A DNA stretch of 64,000 nt from Microbacterium sp. zg-Y625. Lineage in GTDB: Bacteria; Actinomycetota; Actinomycetes; Actinomycetales; Microbacteriaceae. Both the position numbers and the translations under genes were made by a program. This document shows positions 8,158 to 19,586 of the stretch, piece by piece. Under the pieces are notes generated by a model. The model was not told the origin of the DNA and made no database searches. It worked only from the letters and a program-made list of their open reading frames with translations. Every line of letters begins with the position of its first letter. Within the stretch, counting starts at the first letter, position 1. The stretch lies in NCBI RefSeq assembly GCF_030246925.1, contig NZ_CP126740.1, forward strand, positions 1,984,001-2,048,000, read 5' to 3'.

Positions 8158-9471
8158 TTACCCACCGAGAACGCGTTCCAGGTAGGCGTTGTGGAACATG
8201 CGCGTGGGGTCGAGCCGATCGCGCAGCGCGGTGAACTCGGCGAAGCGCGGGTAACGCTCGCGCAGCTGCGCGGCATCCAGTCCATGCATCTTGCCCCAGT
8301 GCGGCCGGCCCTCGTGGCGCAGCATGACCTGCTCCACGGCCTCGAAGTACTCCGCGGGGTCCTCCCGCCAGTAGCGGTGCACCGCGATGTAGCCGGAGTC
8401 CCGCGCATGCGCGGTCGACAGCCAGAGTCCGTCGGCGGCAGCGGTGCGCACCTCGACCGGGAACGACAGTCGCCAGCCCCGATCGGCGATGAGCGTGCGG
8501 AGGTCGCCGAACGCCGCGGAGAGGCGATCGATCGGCACGGCGTACTCCATCTCCCGGAAGCGCACCGTCCGGCGCTGGGTGAAGACGGCGTGGGAGTCGT
8601 CGGTGTATTCGCGATCGCCCGTCAGCCGGGTGGCGAGCCGGTTCACGGGGCGCACGAGGGGCGGAGCCCCGGCGCCCGCGGCGCAGGTGACCCGGTACAG
8701 CCCGTTGGACAGCAGCGTGTCGTCGACGAACCGTGCGCGGGCAGACAGCCTGTGCCGCGGTGCGCTCGCGGGCAGCCGCGTATTGGTCTTGGTCAGTGCC
8801 ACGTCGGTGTGCGGGAACCAGTAGAGCTCGAAGTGGTCGGCCGCCGCGTGGCGCCTCGGCAGCACTTCGGCGACGGCGTCGAGGGGCTCGGGGCGTTCGA
8901 CGGCATGCAACACGAACGCCGGGACGCACTGCAGGGTGACGTCGACGAGGATGCCGAGAGCGCCCAGCCCCAGGGCGACGGCGGGCAGCAGCCCGGCGTT
9001 CTCGTCTTCGTCGACGGTGAGCACCTCGGCGTCGGCTGTGACGAGCGTCGCGGCCACGACCTGGGTGGCGATGCCGCCGAAGCGGTCACCGGTGCCGTGC
9101 GTGCCTGTGGAGATCGCTCCCGCGATGGTCTGGCGGTCGATGTCCCCCAGATTCGGCATCGCCAAGGCGTGCGGCGCGAGCAGCCGCGGAATGCTGTGCA
9201 GTCTGGTGCCCGCCCGCAGGCGCACCCGCCCGCGCTCGCGGTCCACTGCGACCAGGCCGGTGAGATCGCTGAGATCGACCAGCACGTCGGGGGCGGCGGC
9301 GATCTCCGAGAAGCTGTGGCCCGCTCCCACCGCCTTGACGCGAAGTCCCCGCGCAGCCGCGGCCTGCACGCATCGGCGGACCGCCGCGACCGTCGAGGGG
9401 AACTCGACCCGTTGCGGGCGCACCTGGGCGGTGCGACCCCAGTTGCGCCAGACTCCGCCGGGCCGGGTCAC
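8158..9471 (-). CDS. FAD-linked sugar/alditol oxidase-like protein (ALO family)
   Basis: 437 residues, an FAD-dependent oxidoreductase of the vanillyl-alcohol-oxidase fold. The FAD domain (1-180) contains KAVGAGHSFSEIAAAP. H52 aligns with the histidine that carries covalent FAD in AldO/xylitol-oxidase enzymes. ISTGTHGTG is the second FAD signature. The C-terminal ALO domain ends HWGKMHGLDAAQLRERYPRF...LDPTRMFHNAYLERVLG, typical of D-arabinono-1,4-lactone/L-gulonolactone oxidases. The natural substrate cannot be told. The GTG at 9471 overlaps the upstream racemase-fold gene by GTGA, so the pair is co-transcribed. Confidence 0.88.
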   Translation of the reverse strand: MTRPGGVWRNWGRTAQVRPQRVEFPSTVAAVRRCVQAAAARGLRVKAVGAGHSFSEIAAAPDVLVDLSDLTGLVAVDRERGRVRLRAGTRLHSIPRLLAPHALAMPNLGDIDRQTIAGAISTGTHGTGDRFGGIATQVVAATLVTADAEVLTVDEDENAGLLPAVALGLGALGILVDVTLQCVPAFVLHAVERPEPLDAVAEVLPRRHAAADHFELYWFPHTDVALTKTNTRLPASAPRHRLSARARFVDDTLLSNGLYRVTCAAGAGAPPLVRPVNRLATRLTGDREYTDDSHAVFTQRRTVRFREMEYAVPIDRLSAAFGDLRTLIADRGWRLSFPVEVRTAAADGLWLSTAHARDSGYIAVHRYWREDPAEYFEAVEQVMLRHEGRPHWGKMHGLDAAQLRERYPRFAEFTALRDRLDPTRMFHNAYLERVLGG

Positions 9472-10688
9472 AGGAAGCTCATCCCCTCACCGCGGTAGGT
9501 GGGCGTCTCCCCCACGATCCGCCCGCCATCGATGAGCCGGTAGCGGTCGACGTGCTCGGCGAGCTCCCCGCTCTTGGCGTGGCGGAACCACACGCGATCA
9601 CCGACCCGCAGTCTGCGCGCGGCGGCGCCCTGCAACGGCGTCTGCACCTCCCCTGCGCCCTCGCGCGGGAGCGTACGCAGCCCGGCGGGCCATACCGGCG
9701 CGGGCTGGCGCGACGGCACCGCAGGGCCGGACGCGATCCATCCGCCGCCGAGCACGGTCGCGATGTCCGGCGCCGGCTTACGGACCACTTCGAGGGCGAA
9801 GGCGGCTGCCGGCGCCGGTTCGAACGCCCGGTACCCGTCGAACAGGTGCCCGGCGAGCAGCCCGCTTCCTGCGGTCACCTCGGTGACGGACTCGTCGGCG
9901 GCGGTGTACTCCAGCGAGCCGGTCCCCCCACCGTTGACGAACTCGAGGGGTGCGATCTCGCGCACCGCGGCGACCACCGCCGCGCGACGCTCCCGCAGCT
10001 CGTGCCCGGAGCGGCGCTGCATCCACCGCACGACGCCGTCGCCCGCACCGGTCGCGTCGGGCTGCCCGGCGATCTGCGCTTCGTACATCATCATGCCGAC
10101 GAGCCGAAAGCCGTCGCGGCCGGCGACCGCCCGCGCGAGGCGTGCCACTTCGGCGGGATCGTGCACGGGCGAGCGGCGCACACCGATGTGCCCCAAGCCC
10201 GGTGCCTGCCAGGAGGCATCGACGTCGAGCGCCACGCGCAGCGGCGGGCGCGAGCGGGGCGGCGCCACGCTGTCGATCACGTCGAGCTGCGCGAGATCAT
10301 CGACCATGAGCGTGATGCGCGACGCTGAGCGCTCGTCTGCGGTGAGGCGGGCGATGGCGGCACGGTCGACGCTCGGGTACCCCAGCACGACGTCGTCGTG
10401 CCGCTCGGCCAGCCACAGGGCCTCGGCAAGGCTGAAGGCGAGGATGCCGTGGTAACCCGGGAGCGCCAGTGCGGCATCCTGCACCTCGCGCACCCGCACG
10501 GACTTGCTGGCCAGGCGGATCGGCACGCCGCCGGCACGCACGACGAGATCGAGCGCATTGAACCGCAGCGCGCTCACGCTGATCGCGGCCACGGGACCGG
10601 ACAGATCGGCGACGGCAGCCGTCATCGCCTCCCAGTGGCCGATGGGGGCAGCGGGCGAGGCGGCGGCGGCGCCGAGCAGGTCGAGCAC
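9468..10688 (-). CDS. alanine racemase N-terminal domain protein (amino acid deaminase/aldolase-like)
   Basis: 406 residues, a fold-type III PLP enzyme. The PLP lysine is K62 in PIRLASKSVR. The barrel continues with MMMYEAQIAG and NGGGTGSLE. The C-terminal domain has RVGDRVWFRHAKSGELAEHVDRY, the metal-binding segment of D-serine dehydratase/D-threonine aldolase relatives. Similar genes paired with an FAD-linked oxidase are usually annotated amino acid deaminase/aldolase. Substrate and product are unknown. It overlaps the oxidase gene by 4 bp, suggesting a two-step pathway or a shared substrate. Confidence 0.82.
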   Translation of the reverse strand: MLDLLGAAAASPAAPIGHWEAMTAAVADLSGPVAAISVSALRFNALDLVVRAGGVPIRLASKSVRVREVQDAALALPGYHGILAFSLAEALWLAERHDDVVLGYPSVDRAAIARLTADERSASRITLMVDDLAQLDVIDSVAPPRSRPPLRVALDVDASWQAPGLGHIGVRRSPVHDPAEVARLARAVAGRDGFRLVGMMMYEAQIAGQPDATGAGDGVVRWMQRRSGHELRERRAAVVAAVREIAPLEFVNGGGTGSLEYTAADESVTEVTAGSGLLAGHLFDGYRAFEPAPAAAFALEVVRKPAPDIATVLGGGWIASGPAVPSRQPAPVWPAGLRTLPREGAGEVQTPLQGAAARRLRVGDRVWFRHAKSGELAEHVDRYRLIDGGRIVGETPTYRGEGMSFL

Positions 10689-10745
10689 GACGCCAGCCTA
10701 GGGCCGCCGGCGAACCGGTGCGTGAACGGGGGTGGAGGTGCCGCG

Positions 10746-12659
10746 TCAGCGGGTGACCGGCAGCGTCCGCAGGAGGTAGCGCTCGGCCGATCCGGCCCGC
10801 TGGGCCAGGTCCCAGAGGGTCGAGGATGCCGCGCCCGACTCCTCAGCGGCGGTGCCGTCCTGCGCCCCCTCGCCGGCCGGGTCCTCCGGACTCAGCGCGT
10901 GGAGGACCTGCTCCAGCTCTTCGGGCGTCAGCGTCGTGGCTTCGGCCAGCGTGGTCATGTCGCGCAGCCCCGTGCGCAGGTCGTCGAGCTCGGCGAGCTG
11001 CCGCTCGTCGAGCCGGTCACGGTCGGGTACCAGTTCGTCCTGCGCGCGGGTGGCGTCGCGGAACAGCGCGATCTCCTCCGGCTGCGACGCACCCGTGCCG
11101 TGCGACGAGGCGCGCAGGGCGCTCGCGGTGGCGGAGGTCGCGTTCTCGATGCGCCGCCGCAGCGGTGCGGGCCGCAAGCCCGGGATCACGACGAAGCCGA
11201 AGACGACGCCGACCACCACCGCACTCGCGGTGAGCCCGACGTACTGCAGCAAGAGGGTGACCGGATCGAGATCGCGGTTCACGGCATTGAAGCCGACGCT
11301 CACGACGACCATGAACGCGGCACCCAGCGCAGGGCGGGTGACGATGTACCACAGCCCCAGGCACAGGGACACGGCGGCGACCGCCACGAGGTAGCTGTGC
11401 GGCACGACGAGCAGGATCACCGCGACCGCGAGCGAGCCGCTGACGACGCCGATGATCTTGTTCCGCGTCTTGGTCACGGTGTCGCCCCAACTGGCCTGCA
11501 GGATGCTGAACGTGGTCAGCAGCGCCGTGGACACCAGCGGATCGCCCGGCTCCAGGCCGGATGTGATCAGCAGCATCAGCAGCACCGCGAGCGCCGCGCG
11601 CAGAGCGTGCCGGAGCTGGATGGACCTCACCCGTGCCGACGGGTGCAGCACGGCATCCCCGAGCTGGTGGCGCCGATCGCGATCGAGGTGGACAGCGGCG
11701 GTGTCGTGCTCGCGGATCGCCTGCTCCACGGTGTCCAGAGCGCTCGCCGCCTCGGCGAGGTGCGGGTCCGCGGCATCGGGCGCCGCGGCGGGGGCCGCCG
11801 CCGCCGTCACGGGCTTGTCCTGTCCGGGCTTGTCCCGTGCGGGCTTCGCCTTCAGCTCCTCGGCCAGCTCGCGGGCTCGCCCCTGGAGGGCGGCGCCGGC
11901 GGCGTCGGCCCCGGCTGCCCGCGCCACCTTTGCGGTGCGGAGGGCCAGCCGGTACCGCGAGGCTCCCTCGAGGGCGTCGGCGAGCCAGCGCTGCCGGCCG
12001 TCGCTGAGCCAGGTGCCGAACGCGGTCGCCGTGGCCGCGCTGGGGTCATCGGCGACGAGCACGTCGGCGATCTGCTCGCGGGTCGGCTTCGATGGATCCG
12101 AGATCCCCATCAGGATGCGCAGCAGGAGTGCGACGACGACACCGGCGACGGCGGCGGCGATCACCTGCTGGTGGTCGGCCCCGCCCATCGGGGCGTAGCC
12201 GTAGCCGAACATGGTCGTCATGCCGAGACCCATGCCCGCGTTGGCGAAGCGAGGACCGATCACCGGCAGGAGCGCGGCGACGAAGGCCAGCAGCACCACG
12301 AGCGCCATCGCCGCAGGACGCGAAGCTTCGGCCACGAGGCGAGGGACAGCCGCGGCGATGATCAGCAGCGGGCCCATCACCAGAGCGACGCGCAGGTCGG
12401 CCCGCAGGGGGCCGCCCATGAACACCACCAGCGAGAACATGCCGGTGAGGCCGCCGATGATCCCCGCCGCCCCCGCGCCCCAGGCGTCCGCGAGCAGCAC
12501 GGAGGGCAGCACCACGATGATCATCAGCACGATGAGCATCGGCGTGCCCTTGGGGCGCTTGGTGCGCTGAGCGCGCTGGGATCGCGCGCGGCGCTCAGGC
12601 GCCTGGGTGCTCCCGGAATCGCTCGCGGGGCCTCCCCGGCCCTCGGCTGGCGCGTTCAT
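10746..12659 (-). CDS. FUSC family membrane protein
   Basis: 637 residues. A basic, disordered N-terminus (1-37) precedes a first membrane block at about 38-185. A long Ala-rich soluble region follows, then a second membrane block at about 330-470 with the FUSC signature (HALRAALAVLLMLLITSGLEPGDPLVST...SWGDTVTKTRNKIIG), and an acidic C-terminal cytoplasmic tail. FUSC proteins relate to fusaric-acid and aromatic-acid efflux pumps, but the substrate is not inferable. ATG 12659 was chosen because the longer reading frame would run toward the tRNA at 12734. The gene stands 57 bp from the racemase-like gene and may start its transcript. Confidence 0.85.
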   Translation of the reverse strand: MNAPAEGRGGPASDSGSTQAPERRARSQRAQRTKRPKGTPMLIVLMIIVVLPSVLLADAWGAGAAGIIGGLTGMFSLVVFMGGPLRADLRVALVMGPLLIIAAAVPRLVAEASRPAAMALVVLLAFVAALLPVIGPRFANAGMGLGMTTMFGYGYAPMGGADHQQVIAAAVAGVVVALLLRILMGISDPSKPTREQIADVLVADDPSAATATAFGTWLSDGRQRWLADALEGASRYRLALRTAKVARAAGADAAGAALQGRARELAEELKAKPARDKPGQDKPVTAAAAPAAAPDAADPHLAEAASALDTVEQAIREHDTAAVHLDRDRRHQLGDAVLHPSARVRSIQLRHALRAALAVLLMLLITSGLEPGDPLVSTALLTTFSILQASWGDTVTKTRNKIIGVVSGSLAVAVILLVVPHSYLVAVAAVSLCLGLWYIVTRPALGAAFMVVVSVGFNAVNRDLDPVTLLLQYVGLTASAVVVGVVFGFVVIPGLRPAPLRRRIENATSATASALRASSHGTGASQPEEIALFRDATRAQDELVPDRDRLDERQLAELDDLRTGLRDMTTLAEATTLTPEELEQVLHALSPEDPAGEGAQDGTAAEESGAASSTLWDLAQRAGSAERYLLRTLPVTR

Positions 12660-12733
12660 TCCCCGACAGTAAGGCGCAAGTACGGGAGGCGCCAGAGGCC
12701 ATGATCCCCGGCCCGGGCGACGATGTGCGTGCG

Positions 12734-12806
12734 TACCCCCGGTGGGACTCGAACCCACACTGAAGCGATTTTAAGTCGCCTGCCTCTGCCATTGGGCTAC
12801 GGGGGC
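12734..12806 (-). tRNA. tRNA-Leu (anticodon UAA) with short variable region
   Basis: The minus strand folds as a 73-nt cloverleaf. The acceptor GCCCCCG/CGGGGGU has a terminal G-U pair. The D arm has a 3-bp stem, GCC/GGC, and a loop CAAUGGCAGA. The anticodon stem GGCGA/UCGCU holds loop CUUAAAA. The T arm is GUGGG-UUCGAGU-CCCAC, the discriminator is A, and CCA is not encoded. The anticodon UAA reads the leucine codon UUA. The 3-bp D stem with extra loop bases before A21 and the A73 discriminator are leucine-like, yet the variable region is only five bases (UCAGU) instead of the long arm expected for tRNA-Leu. The neighbouring FUSC and ndh genes are on the same strand. Confidence 0.82.
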
Positions 12807-12859
12807 GCGGCGCTCGGAACGCCGCGCCCACCCTATCGCCCCGATGCGGGGCGCGAGAT

Positions 12860-14299
<1,440 letters not shown>

Positions 14300-14312
14300 G
14301 GGAAGACAACTC

Positions 14313-15602
14313 CTAGATTGGGCTGCTCGGCACACGGTGCGCGCGAGCCGATCTGATGCGCCGGGTAGCAGCGGTGACACCGAGCGCCACCAGTATACCG
14401 GCCACGGTGGCCACCGAGAGCGGAAGGGTGCCGTAGATCAGGGTGTGTTCCGACGGCAGCAGGGGCGTGGTGGGTCGGGTGGCGGGATCGGCGGCCGGCA
14501 GCGGGGGCACCGCGACGGGGCCCGTCGTGGGGACGGGCGCGGGTTCGGCATCCGCTCGGCGGTACAGCCGGATCCACTCCTTCAGGTCGCCCATCGGGTT
14601 CGTCTCGACGGCTGCCACCGCCTGGGACACCGCCGCGGACGCATCGACCAGGCCGTAGCCGTAGAGCGGATCGCGCGGGCCCGACGCCCCGGCTGCCGGG
14701 GTGGCCGTCTTCACGATGCGGTTGATGACGTTCGCTGCGTCGAGCTCGGGGTGGGCCGAGCGGACGAGCGCCGCGATGCCGGCGACGATGGGCGCGGCGC
14801 CGCTCGTGCCGTTCCACTGAACGGTGTTCCCCTCCGGCGAGACGCCGAGCAGATCTTCGCTCGGGCCGCTGATCCCGATGGTGATGCCCTGCGTGGATGC
14901 CTCGACGCTCGCCTTGCCGGTGCGGTCCACGCCGCCGACGGTGAGCACGCCGGGGATCGTGGCCGGGGCTCCCACCCGGTCGGTGCCGCTGCCGCGGTTT
15001 CCTGCGGCCACGACCACGACGACGTCGTGCTCGAGGGCGTACAGGAACGCGTCGTCCCAGCTCTGCGGCCAGTCGAGGGTGTTCGTCGTGAACGACAGGT
15101 TGATCACGTCGGCCCCGTGGTCCACCGCCCACCGCATCGCCTCGGCCACCTGGTCGGCGAACGGTGTGGACGCCGCCGCGCCGAACGACAGCGACAGCGA
15201 CAGCAGCTCCGCCTCGGGTGCGACTCCGATCACGCCGGCGTCGGGCCCGGTGCCGCGGCCTGCGGCGAGGGATGCCACGAGGCTCCCGTGCGCGGCATCC
15301 ACCGCTCCCACGGGCGTGCGACCGTCGGGCGATCCCAGTCCGGAGAAGTCCGCGCCGGCGACGACGCCGTTCAGTTCGGCCGGTCCCCGAGCCACCCCGG
15401 TATCGATGATCGCGATGCGGGTGCCCGCGCCCCGCGTGGTCTCCCAGGCGTCGCGGATGCCGTAGTCGTCGAGCCAGTACTGCGCGGCCCGCACCGGGTC
15501 GGGAGCGGTCACCGGGACCGGCGAAGGCGCCGGCGCGGGCGCCGCCCCGAGCAGCCCGACGCTGGCCAGCACCACCGCGGCCGCTGCGAGGCTGCGGCTC
15601 AT
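14313..15602 (-). CDS. S8 family serine peptidase (subtilisin, mycosin-like)
   Basis: 429 residues. An export signal is followed by a Pro/Ala linker (APAPAPSPVPVTAPDP). The subtilisin domain has the triad D67 (AIIDTG), H105 (AAHGSL) and S267 (NGTSGAAP) and the oxyanion N202 (AAGN). After a Pro/Thr-rich stretch, a transmembrane helix at about 395-418 is followed by a basic tail (ATRRIRSARAHR). This signal-protease-linker-anchor architecture is that of the membrane-anchored mycosins of type VII secretion, but no ESX genes lie nearby, so the target is unknown. It overlaps DUF501 by ATGA and precedes ndh by 13 bp. It occupies the place where ppx often follows DUF501 in actinobacteria. Confidence 0.9.
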   Translation of the reverse strand: MSRSLAAAAVVLASVGLLGAAPAPAPSPVPVTAPDPVRAAQYWLDDYGIRDAWETTRGAGTRIAIIDTGVARGPAELNGVVAGADFSGLGSPDGRTPVGAVDAAHGSLVASLAAGRGTGPDAGVIGVAPEAELLSLSLSFGAAASTPFADQVAEAMRWAVDHGADVINLSFTTNTLDWPQSWDDAFLYALEHDVVVVVAAGNRGSGTDRVGAPATIPGVLTVGGVDRTGKASVEASTQGITIGISGPSEDLLGVSPEGNTVQWNGTSGAAPIVAGIAALVRSAHPELDAANVINRIVKTATPAAGASGPRDPLYGYGLVDASAAVSQAVAAVETNPMGDLKEWIRLYRRADAEPAPVPTTGPVAVPPLPAADPATRPTTPLLPSEHTLIYGTLPLSVATVAGILVALGVTAATRRIRSARAHRVPSSPI

Positions 15603-16120
15603 GACACCCGCCCGCCCGGGTGGGCACACGTGCACCGCTCGGGCGACCAGGACGACAGCTCCAGCGCGCGGTCGCCGATCGGGTTCACACCGGGGCCCGC
15701 CGCCAGTGCATGCCCCGCCAGGGCGTGCAGGCACTTCACGCGCGTGGGCATGCCGCCGGCGGAGATCCCCTCGATCTCGGGCACCTCGCCGTAGGGCGCC
15801 CGGTCGCGCAGGTACGCCTCGTGCGCGCGCAGATAGGCCGCGGCCAGCTCCTCATCGGCGGCGAGCTCGTCGGAAAGGTCCTTCATCACCTGCTCGGCTT
15901 CGAGCGTGGACATCGCAGCGGTCGCACCCGGGTGGGTGAGGTAGTAGAAGGTCGGGAACGGGGTTCCGTCGGGCAGCCGTGGAGCCGTCGCCACGACGGT
16001 CGGGTTGCCGCATACGCAGCGGGCCGCGATCCCCAGCACACCCCGAGGGGGGCGACCGAGCTGCTCGCGGAGGACCGCGAGGTCGGCGTCGTCGGCGGGG
16101 TCGAACGGCGGGGTGCTCAC
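15599..16120 (-). CDS. DUF501 family protein
   Basis: 173 residues, function unknown. The family is recognised from LGRPPRGVLGIAARCVCGNPTVVATAPRL, FPTFYYLTHP, the central SGGMPTRVKCLHAL-like segment (ISAGGMPTRVKCLHALAGH) and the C-terminal NPIGD. Cysteines C36, C38, C130 and the CxC near the C-terminus could bind metal, but this is inference. It is located 38 bp after the FtsB-like gene in the conserved actinobacterial eno-ftsB-DUF501 order. The GTG start is at 16120, and the 3' end overlaps the subtilisin gene by ATGA. Confidence 0.92.
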   Translation of the reverse strand: MSTPPFDPADDADLAVLREQLGRPPRGVLGIAARCVCGNPTVVATAPRLPDGTPFPTFYYLTHPGATAAMSTLEAEQVMKDLSDELAADEELAAAYLRAHEAYLRDRAPYGEVPEIEGISAGGMPTRVKCLHALAGHALAAGPGVNPIGDRALELSSWSPERCTCAHPGGRVS

Positions 16121-16158
16121 CGAACCAGGCTACCGTGAGCACGCTGAGCACATGCCGG

Positions 16159-16662
16159 TCAGGGCGCGGGCTGCTCCGCGGGCGGGTCTGGCACGCCGAT
16201 CTCGTACGTGACCGTCTCGGCCGTACCGGCAGCGACGACCGAGCGCACCAGGAGCGCCATCCAGTCGTGCTGGGTCTGTTCGACGTCCGAGCTCACCGGC
16301 GCCCGCTCCTGCGGCACCTCGAGCGCGGGCAGATCGTTGTCGACGAGGAAGACGACCTCGCCGGGGCGGTGGTAGTACAGCCGCTCGCGCGCCTGCGTCG
16401 TGATGTAGGCCGGGTCGCCCCAGCGGTCACGCGTCGCCTCGAGTTCGGCCACCTCGTCTTCGCCCAGTTGCACCGAGCGCTCGAGTGCGGCGATCTGCTG
16501 CCGCTGGTCGAGGTAGGTGCCCACCGTGGGCACGAGCACCAGCGCGCCGAGCACGACCAGGCCCAGCATGATCATCATGAAGCCGGACAGGCGGATGCCG
16601 CCCAGCCACTGCCGCACATCGACCTGGGGCGAACGAGAAGGGGGAGCCGTCGATCTCGCCAC
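16159..16662 (-). CDS. FtsB/DivIC-like septum formation initiator
   Basis: About 167 residues from GTG 16662. Bitopic division protein: a short cytoplasmic N-terminus, one transmembrane helix (MMIMLGLVVLGALVLVPTVG), then a coiled coil (YLDQRQQIAALERSVQLGEDEVAELEATRDRW) and the DivIC/FtsB end motif DPAYITTQARERLYYHRPGE. Such proteins scaffold the FtsQLB complex that activates septal peptidoglycan synthesis. An in-frame ATG at 16677 is an alternative start. GTG 16662 was preferred because GGGGGAG precedes it closely. That ribosome binding site is part of a hairpin described at 16639. It follows eno in the usual actinobacterial order. Confidence 0.88.
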   Translation of the reverse strand: MARSTAPPSRSPQVDVRQWLGGIRLSGFMMIMLGLVVLGALVLVPTVGTYLDQRQQIAALERSVQLGEDEVAELEATRDRWGDPAYITTQARERLYYHRPGEVVFLVDNDLPALEVPQERAPVSSDVEQTQHDWMALLVRSVVAAGTAETVTYEIGVPDPPAEQPAP

Positions 16663-16672
16663 GGCTCCCCCT
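16639..16672 (-). promoter_or_regulatory. hairpin covering the ftsB start region, downstream of eno
   Basis: On the minus-strand RNA, AGGGGGAGCCGU (16672-16661) is perfectly complementary to ACGGCUCCCCCU (16650-16639) with a 10-base loop. The 12-bp stem begins 24 bp after the eno stop. It contains the GGGGGAG ribosome binding site and touches the GUG start of the ftsB-like gene. It could be an eno terminator/attenuator, a translational switch for ftsB, or both. There is no U-tract. Confidence 0.55.
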
Positions 16673-16695
16673 CTCATTCGGTCTGCGTTCTGCGC

Positions 16696-18754
<2,059 letters not shown>

Positions 18755-18871
18755 GCCCCCACCTTCCCGGCGCGGGCCCGGCGACGTCAAGACGCGTGGG
18801 CTCCCCGGATCGGACCCGCCCGCGCTGCGGCGCGGCGCGGCCGGAGCCCGCCACAATGTCGGAGATCACCT

Positions 18872-18927
18872 CTTCTTCGGACGCGAGGGGCCGCATTGGC
18901 CCGATGATGTGGATTTCTCCGAAGAAG
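18872..18927. repeat. imperfect palindrome element (family A)
   Basis: CTTCTTCGGA (18872-18881) and its exact reverse complement TCCGAAGAAG (18918-18927) enclose 36 bases. Two or three flanking bases extend the match with one mismatch. Size and loop length resemble the other intergenic palindromes at 20440, 28331 and 42488, but the arm sequence is different. It could be a REP-like element or a long operator. Confidence 0.55.
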
Positions 18928-18989
18928 GGGCGAGCGGATGCCGCAGGAGCGGCCGAGCGAGGGCACCGTGAGCGCTTGCCTCACCCGCA

Positions 18990-19049
18990 GGAATACTTGA
19001 TTGGCACGTCGAATACTCACTCGAGAGCACGAATACTCACTCGCGGGAT
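18990..19049 (-). repeat. 20-bp tandem repeat array, 3 units (one degenerate), orphan
   Basis: GAATACT starts at 18991, 19011 and 19031, an exact 20-bp period. Units 2 and 3 carry the full core CGAATACTCACTCG, the reverse complement of CGAGTGAGTATTCG. Unit 1 is decayed (GAATACTTGATTGG). Unlike the arrays at 28 kb and 33 kb, this one does not follow a recognisable gene on its strand. It lies 60-120 bp upstream of the DUF4442 start. Confidence 0.8.
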
Positions 19050-19108
19050 TGTGGACCGGCTACAGGCGATTTCCGCTGGGGCTGTGGTGACCCGCCACAC
19101 TGTGAGCC

Positions 19109-19582
19109 ATGCGTGTAACCCCTCGACGACTCGCCCTCGGCATGAGCCTGTGGGCACCCAACCTCTTCAGCGGCATCCGCGTGCGCCGCTTCTCCGACGA
19201 CTGGACCGAGGCCACGGTCGAACTGCACGTGAACCTGATCACGCGCAACTACGTGAAAACCGCCTTCGGCGGGTCGCTTTCCTCCATGACCGACCCATAC
19301 TTCTTCATGCTCGTCATGCACCAGCTCGGGCGTGACTACGTGGTCTGGGACACCCGCGGCGAGATCGAGTTCCTCAAGCCCGGCCGGGGCGTGCTGACGG
19401 CCCACTTCCAGGTGTCGCGCGAGAAGGCGGAAGAACTGCGGGAGCGCGCCCGCGGCGGCGTGAAGGTGCTCGAGTGGTTCGACACGGAGGTGAGGGATGC
19501 CGCCGGCGATGTCGTCGCGCGCGTGCGCCGCGAGGTCTACGTCCGCGAGAAGCGGCGCGTGAGCGAAACCGCCCGCGCCTGA
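19109..19582 (+). CDS. DUF4442 family hotdog-fold protein
   Basis: 157 residues. The DUF4442 family belongs to the hotdog-fold thioesterase superfamily. It is recognised from LWAPNLFSGIRVRRFSDDWTEATVELHVNLITRNYVKTAFGGSLSSMTDPYFFMLV, with the characteristic GG...MTDP helix start and the LKPGRG strand. This points to acyl-CoA or related thioester hydrolysis, without known substrate. ATG 19109 is the first start after the repeat array. It is convergent with the small HTH gene, with 4 bp between stops. No operon partner is evident. Confidence 0.85.
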   Translation: MRVTPRRLALGMSLWAPNLFSGIRVRRFSDDWTEATVELHVNLITRNYVKTAFGGSLSSMTDPYFFMLVMHQLGRDYVVWDTRGEIEFLKPGRGVLTAHFQVSREKAEELRERARGGVKVLEWFDTEVRDAAGDVVARVRREVYVREKRRVSETARA

Positions 19583-19586
19583 GAGA

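Larger units (their letters stand above)
18755..19108. other. 354-bp divergent intergenic region
   Basis: This gap separates the minus-strand O-methyltransferase from the plus-strand DUF4442 gene. It contains a 56-bp imperfect palindrome (18872-18927) and a three-unit array of the 20-bp tandem repeat (18990-19049, minus orientation). No convincing reading frame lies in it. Promoters for both flanking genes should be here, but I could not identify -35/-10 boxes with confidence. Confidence 0.6.

Noticed and set aside
12660..12758. Longer start for the FUSC protein
   Set aside because: It would read into the 3' end of the tRNA-Leu. ATG 12659 gives the natural basic N-terminus.
14300..14380. Longer start for ndh
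   Set aside because: It would overlap the end of the subtilisin gene, and the NDH-2 Rossmann motif begins only a few residues after GTG 14299.
14313..15602. Type VII secretion locus
   Set aside because: Only the mycosin-like protease is present. No EccB-E, EsxA/B or FtsK/SpoIIIE-type ATPase genes are in the window.
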